Shown one piece after another: positions 62,531-64,000 of a DNA stretch of 64,000 bases (positions are counted from its first letter, which is position 1; every line of letters starts with the position of its first letter). The stretch comes from Prorocentrum cordatum (taxonomy: Eukaryota; Sar; Dinophyceae; Prorocentrales; Prorocentraceae). The notes under the pieces are model-generated. The model was not told the origin of the DNA. It made no database searches and was given only the letters and a program-made list of their open reading frames with translations. The DNA lies in NCBI GenBank assembly GCA_963575745.1, contig CAUYUJ010012536.1, positions 122,709-186,708 of the forward strand, written 5' to 3'. The position numbers were made by a program, and so were the translations under genes.

Positions 62531-63137
62531 GGCTACGTCCCACCCCCCAACGGCAAATCCTCGAACGGTGCTTGCCTGAAGCGAACCGGTCCGCAGTCGC
62601 CACGCAGCGGGTGCGATACGAAGTCTCCTTCGAAAGCCGCAGCGGTTCCACTGGTGGGGGAAACAAGAGGGCACGGGAGGGGAGCGAGGGGAGGAGAAGA
62701 AGAAGAAGAAGAAGAAGAACAAAAACAGGAACAAAAGCAGCAGACAGACGGAAGCACCGAGGGAGGTGCGGCGGCTGCTGCGGAAGAAGTCACCGAAAGC
62801 CCAGTGTGCTGCCTGCTCCTCAGGGGAGCCAGCAAGCTGCTCCGAAGTGGCTTGCTCGGCGGCAGCATCGCACACAGGAGTCTCTGATCTTCGCTGGATG
62901 GGCCTCCGCGGCCTCAGGGTCGTCTGAAGATGAAACAATAAACCCAGCGCGTTCAGTTGTCACTTTGGTGTTGCCCAGTGCCGCTGGAAAAAAAAAACAA
63001 AAAAAAAACGCAATCTGGCTGCACTGACGGATCAAGGCCACCCTCGAACATCTTATCAGAAGCAAAGACATAAAACTCACGCAACACGACTTCCACCAAC
63101 TCGGAGTCCAATGAACCGAAGATTGTGACTTCTTCCT
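62531..63137. other. Spacer, nothing certain
   Basis: (GAA)n at 62695-62720 and A-rich runs at 62988-63010. Two opposite frames are open but neither is convincing. Confidence 0.35.
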
Positions 63138-63530
63138 TTATCTAACAAGCGGCGCACGAAGCTGTTCTAAACCGGCTTGGCTAAGGCAACACACGTGCCG
63201 GGAGGGTAAACATTCTTGGTCGCAGTCTTGACGGAAACTGAAACGTCCTTCCCGACAAGGCATTTCTGCGCCGTCCGACTCGTCCTTCTCGTGACCGTCG
63301 TCCTCGTCCTCCTTCTCGGTTTCGTCCTCGTCCTCGTCATGGTTCTCCTCGTCGTGGTCCTGTTTGTCGTCCAAGGCGTCGTCGTCCTCGTCGTCGTCGT
63401 CGGCGCGTTCGGAGTCGCCGTCGTCCTGCAGGGACGCCCGCTGCACCATGGCGGGCGCGGAGGCCATGGGCTGCTGCACGGCGCCAGAGGGCGTGGAGGG
63501 GATGTGCACGCTAATGAACGTGTTCTTCAC
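63138..63530 (-). CDS. Probable exon: KNTFI-type N-terminal motif with acidic tract
   Basis: On the minus strand, after an acceptor (TGCTTAG|GTGAAG), the frame reads VKNTFISVHIPSTPSG... with ASAPAMVQRASL. It then enters a strongly acidic stretch (DDDDEDDDALDDKQDHDEEN...DEDETEKEDEDD) and a Cys-containing end (REGRFSFRQDCDQECLPS), with TAA at 63138. A short KNTFI/KNTFL stretch followed by a Ser/Ala/Pro motif is a pattern I associate with many predicted dinoflagellate proteins, none characterised. An in-frame TAG just before the acceptor means it must be an internal exon or start at a later Met. The acidic part comes from imperfect GAC/GAG triplets. Confidence 0.42.
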   Translation of the reverse strand: MKNTFISVHIPSTPSGAVQQPMASAPAMVQRASLQDDGDSERADDDDEDDDALDDKQDHDEENHDEDEDETEKEDEDDGHEKDESDGAEMPCREGRFSFRQDCDQECLPSRHVCCLSQAGLEQLRAPLVR

Positions 63531-63639
63531 CTAAGCAGCCGCCGCCGTCATCGCCGTCGTCGCAAGTACCAAACCTAAACCTCCTCGCCGCGAGACAAAA
63601 AATTATTCCGGCGAAGGACCCAACCATGTGCAGCTGTGT

Positions 63640-64000
63640 GTAACGCAGGTGTGGGTATCGTCCTCGGTGAACCTCCCTCTGGGGCCACGACGCGTGTGAC
63701 GGGGGTGCCAAAATTGGCACGGGTACGCCATGCGGACGCTGCCACCGGAACCGTCGTTGCAGCCCCATTTGAGGCCACGAAACGTGTGAGGGGTGCGCGG
63801 AAATGCAGGGTGGAACCACGTGCGGGCGCTGCCACCAGGGCCTTTGGTGGCCGCGAAACGTGGAAACGGTGTGCCGAAATGGAGAGGGAACTGCATGCGG
63901 AACCTGCCACTGGGGCCCTGCGTGGAACACTCCATGGGGCCACGAAACGTGTGAGGGGTGCGCCGACATGGAGGGGGGACTGCATGCGGACCTGCCACGG
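63640..64000 (+). repeat. ~76-91-bp satellite, four units, running off the window
   Basis: GGCCACGAAACGTGTGAGGG and variants at about 63680, 63771, 63847 and 63938, each followed by GTGCGCCGAAATGGAG-like and TGCATGCGGAC..TGCCAC words. The inverted counterpart lies at 2470-2700. Confidence 0.85.

Overview
The window looks like nuclear DNA of a dinoflagellate, probably a GC-rich one (a Prorocentrum-like genome would fit; the genus is a guess). The evidence is high GC, introns that look like recently inserted terminal-inverted-repeat (TIR) elements with about 8-bp target-site duplications (TSDs), GT-AG, GC-AG and GA-AG splice borders in a single gene, a dinoflagellate-style non-LTR retrotransposon tail, long trinucleotide microsatellites and huge minisatellite arrays. 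There is no sign of operons, ribosome binding sites, CRISPR, rRNA or tRNA genes.

Genes are sparse. The one well-supported host gene is on the minus strand at 13665-16991. Seven exons splice in frame to a 642-residue secreted or membrane-targeted PQQ-type beta-propeller protein with an SH3/KOW-like insert. All six introns are flanked by short direct repeats, several are clear introner elements, and two of their families recur elsewhere in the window. Retroelement-derived coding sequence occurs at 31538-33313 (long intact ORF with zinc knuckle and RNase H), 4445-5600 (frameshifted RT C-terminal region) and 8690-8960 (RNase H scraps). Weaker candidates are a three-exon gene at 939-1568, single exons at 2935-3140, 22511-22714 (second copy 37718-37921), 33611-33900 and 54736-54877, a decayed AT-richer gene at 55763-56520, and an acidic exon at 63138-63530.

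Layout. 1-300: end of a CCAAGA-type array. 0.3-6 kb: candidate exons mixed with five TIR-element families. 6-13 kb: microsatellites, a dispersed ~90-bp satellite (R90) and retroelement scraps. 13.6-17 kb: the propeller gene. 17.2-18.3 kb: ~240-290-bp tandem units. 18.8-25 kb: a 6.2-kb block that recurs almost unchanged at 34.0-40.2 kb, directly after a 100-N gap. 24.2-31.4, 39.4-42.4 and 47.9-54.5 kb: ~1-kb units with a hairpin head, a CCAAGATGGCC-like body and a hairpin tail. 42416-47897: a 5.48-kb TIR element inserted into that array, with an exact 8-bp TSD, filled with satellites. 55-64 kb: decayed gene, microsatellites, an inverted piece of the array and several tandem repeats.

The most notable biology is the coexistence of many TIR/8-bp-TSD element families, some acting as introns and one grown to 5.5 kb, with arrays built from structured modules. 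The long reading frames across the arrays and microsatellites are by-products of stop-free repeats and are not annotated as genes.
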